Positions 6,228-7,358 of a stretch of DNA of 7,358 nt are shown piece by piece. The notes beneath the pieces are model-generated. The model had not been told where the DNA came from. It saw only the letters and a program-made list of their open reading frames with translations, and did not search any database. Numbering within the stretch: position 1 is the stretch's first letter; each line of letters starts with the position of its first letter. The position numbers and the translations under genes are program-made. The DNA is from Proteobacteria bacterium UBA1844 (GTDB lineage: Bacteria; Pseudomonadota; Gammaproteobacteria; Steroidobacterales; Woeseiaceae). The DNA lies in NCBI GenBank assembly GCA_002338615.1, contig DDIS01000193.1, positions 1 through 7,358 on the forward strand. Direction: 5' to 3'.

Positions 6228-7358
6228 TCAGTACTCACCAGGATCGCGGGGGGTCATGATCTGCCGGCGAATGGCCGCCAGGGCGGCTTCGTCGGATAGC
6301 GCCACCGTTGAATCCCGAACACGGACCCCGAGTTCTTGCAAAAGCCCATCGACGTCCGGGAAGCCGCTGGTATCCGCGTAGCGTTCGTACAATGGTGAAA
6401 ATATCGGTTCGGCAATCAAGGTATCCAGTTTTGCGAACAACTCCGCCCCCGACCAGGTTCGATTGGACGGCAGACAACACAATTGGAAATTACCCAATAC
6501 CGTATCGAGCGATACCGCGCTGCCGGAGTGTTGCCGGAGCTCGACGTCCGCCAGCAACGCGATGGCTGCTCCGCTCCAGTACACCTTCATTCGGGCATTG
6601 CGGCTGTCGCTGGCTGCGGCTTCGTCGGGCGATGCGTTCGGCATGGAATGCCGACCGCGTTCGAATCCTTCAAACAATTTCTGCCAGGCGTACTGCGGTG
6701 TGTATTGGCCGGCTCGCGCTAGCAGGACATTCTGATAGTACTGTGCGAAGCCTTCCGAAATCCAGCGCTCGTCTCTTGCGACGTACGGCAACATCAGATG
6801 AGAAAATTCGTGAGTCGCGGTCCAGTCTCTCGTTAATCTCTCGATCGTGCTGGCCGGGTTGACCAGCAGTTCCACTGCTTCGCCACCGTCACGCACGACG
6901 CGACCGAAAATGACCGCGTCACTGTTTCGGGAACGATCGACAACGGGAATTATGAAAACCGAAAACTGTGGATTTGGAAATCGGCCATACGCGTGCAACA
7001 GGTTGCGGGTAGTTTGCTGTATCCAGCCAGTGAGTGCGTCCGGGTCATAGCCCGACTTTCCTTTCAGCAACACAATTCGCAGCACGGCGCCATTGACTTT
7101 GAGCTCCCGAACATCGAGGTTTCCAAATGCCGCTGGAGCAGAGCCACTTTGCGGTGATACTTCCGGTTCGTATGTTTGCGTGCCAGCGTGAACAAGTTTC
7201 CAGGGCACTGCCACTTTGTCGCCGGGTTCCGTATCAAAGCGCACATTAATTACCGCTGGATCTTGCAGGGGTGGCCGCCAGAACCACTGCGCGGGTCGTA
7301 TCAAGCGATTGTCCGCGGCCAGAGACTCATTTAGCGGCTCGGCCGCCGCGGCGCGAGC
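6228..7358 (-). CDS. M61-like zinc metallopeptidase, probably exported (N-terminus beyond the window)
   Basis: The frame is open from the window edge to a TGA at 6228-6230, giving 376 visible residues; the TTG at 7304 is an internal candidate only, so the gene is 5'-truncated by the window. The zinc motif HEFSH is at visible residues 183-187 and the likely third ligand is E202 in WISEGFAQYY, a gluzincin (clan MA) arrangement. YWSGAAIALL at 260-269 resembles the tyrosine-containing segment of M61 peptidases, so Y260 may be the catalytic tyrosine. The first visible residues, ARAAAAEP, resemble the end of a signal peptide with an Ala-x-Ala cleavage site, suggesting export. No PDZ domain is visible after the catalytic region, unlike many M61 proteins. 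The start codon and any signal helix cannot be seen. It reads in the same direction as fdhD across a 140-base gap, with no evident link to formate metabolism. Alternative assignment: the broad peptidase-MA-like domain family. Substrate is unknown. Confidence 0.75.
   Translation of the reverse strand, partial: ARAAAAEPLNESLAADNRLIRPAQWFWRPPLQDPAVINVRFDTEPGDKVAVPWKLVHAGTQTYEPEVSPQSGSAPAAFGNLDVRELKVNGAVLRIVLLKGKSGYDPDALTGWIQQTTRNLLHAYGRFPNPQFSVFIIPVVDRSRNSDAVIFGRVVRDGGEAVELLVNPASTIERLTRDWTATHEFSHLMLPYVARDERWISEGFAQYYQNVLLARAGQYTPQYAWQKLFEGFERGRHSMPNASPDEAAASDSRNARMKVYWSGAAIALLADVELRQHSGSAVSLDTVLGNFQLCCLPSNRTWSGAELFAKLDTLIAEPIFSPLYERYADTSGFPDVDGLLQELGVRVRDSTVALSDEAALAAIRRQIMTPRDPGEY

Overview
This window (roughly 55-60% G+C by sampling a few lines) carries one complete operon for a soluble, molybdenum-dependent, NAD-linked formate dehydrogenase of the FdsABG type, flanked by two genes cut by the window edges. 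The protein families and compact gene packing fit a member of the Pseudomonadota (beta/gamma-type is my guess); nothing here fixes the genus. I see no tRNA, rRNA, CRISPR array, insertion sequence or phage gene.

Layout, left to right. At 1-320 on the + strand is the C-terminal part of an unrecognised membrane protein. It converges on the operon with a gap of only 46 bases. From 6087 down to 367 on the - strand, in order of transcription, lie fdhD (sulfurtransferase/cofactor-insertion protein), fdsG (gamma, NuoE-like, [2Fe-2S]), fdsB (beta, NuoF-like, FMN/NAD/[4Fe-4S]) and fdsA (alpha, NuoG-like N-terminus fused to a bis-MGD molybdenum catalytic domain). The genes overlap by 10, 1 and 4 bases, so they are almost certainly co-transcribed and translationally coupled. 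At 6228-7358 on the - strand, 140 bases upstream of fdhD, is the C-terminal part of a probably exported zinc metallopeptidase resembling family M61.

How the genes work together: FdhD delivers a sulfurated bis-MGD cofactor to FdsA. FdsA oxidises formate to CO2 at a molybdenum site with a cysteine ligand (TGC codon, no selenocysteine). Electrons pass along the iron-sulfur clusters of FdsA to the FMN of FdsB, which reduces NAD+; FdsG carries a further [2Fe-2S] cluster. Every expected cluster ligand can be located, so the enzyme looks functional.

This is mostly a well-known system. The points worth a second look are the gene order (fdhD first instead of an fdsC after fdsA), the absence of any fdsD, the probably leaderless start of fdhD with an inverted repeat over its putative -10 box, and the divergent M61-like peptidase. 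I did not find evidence for a wholly new system.
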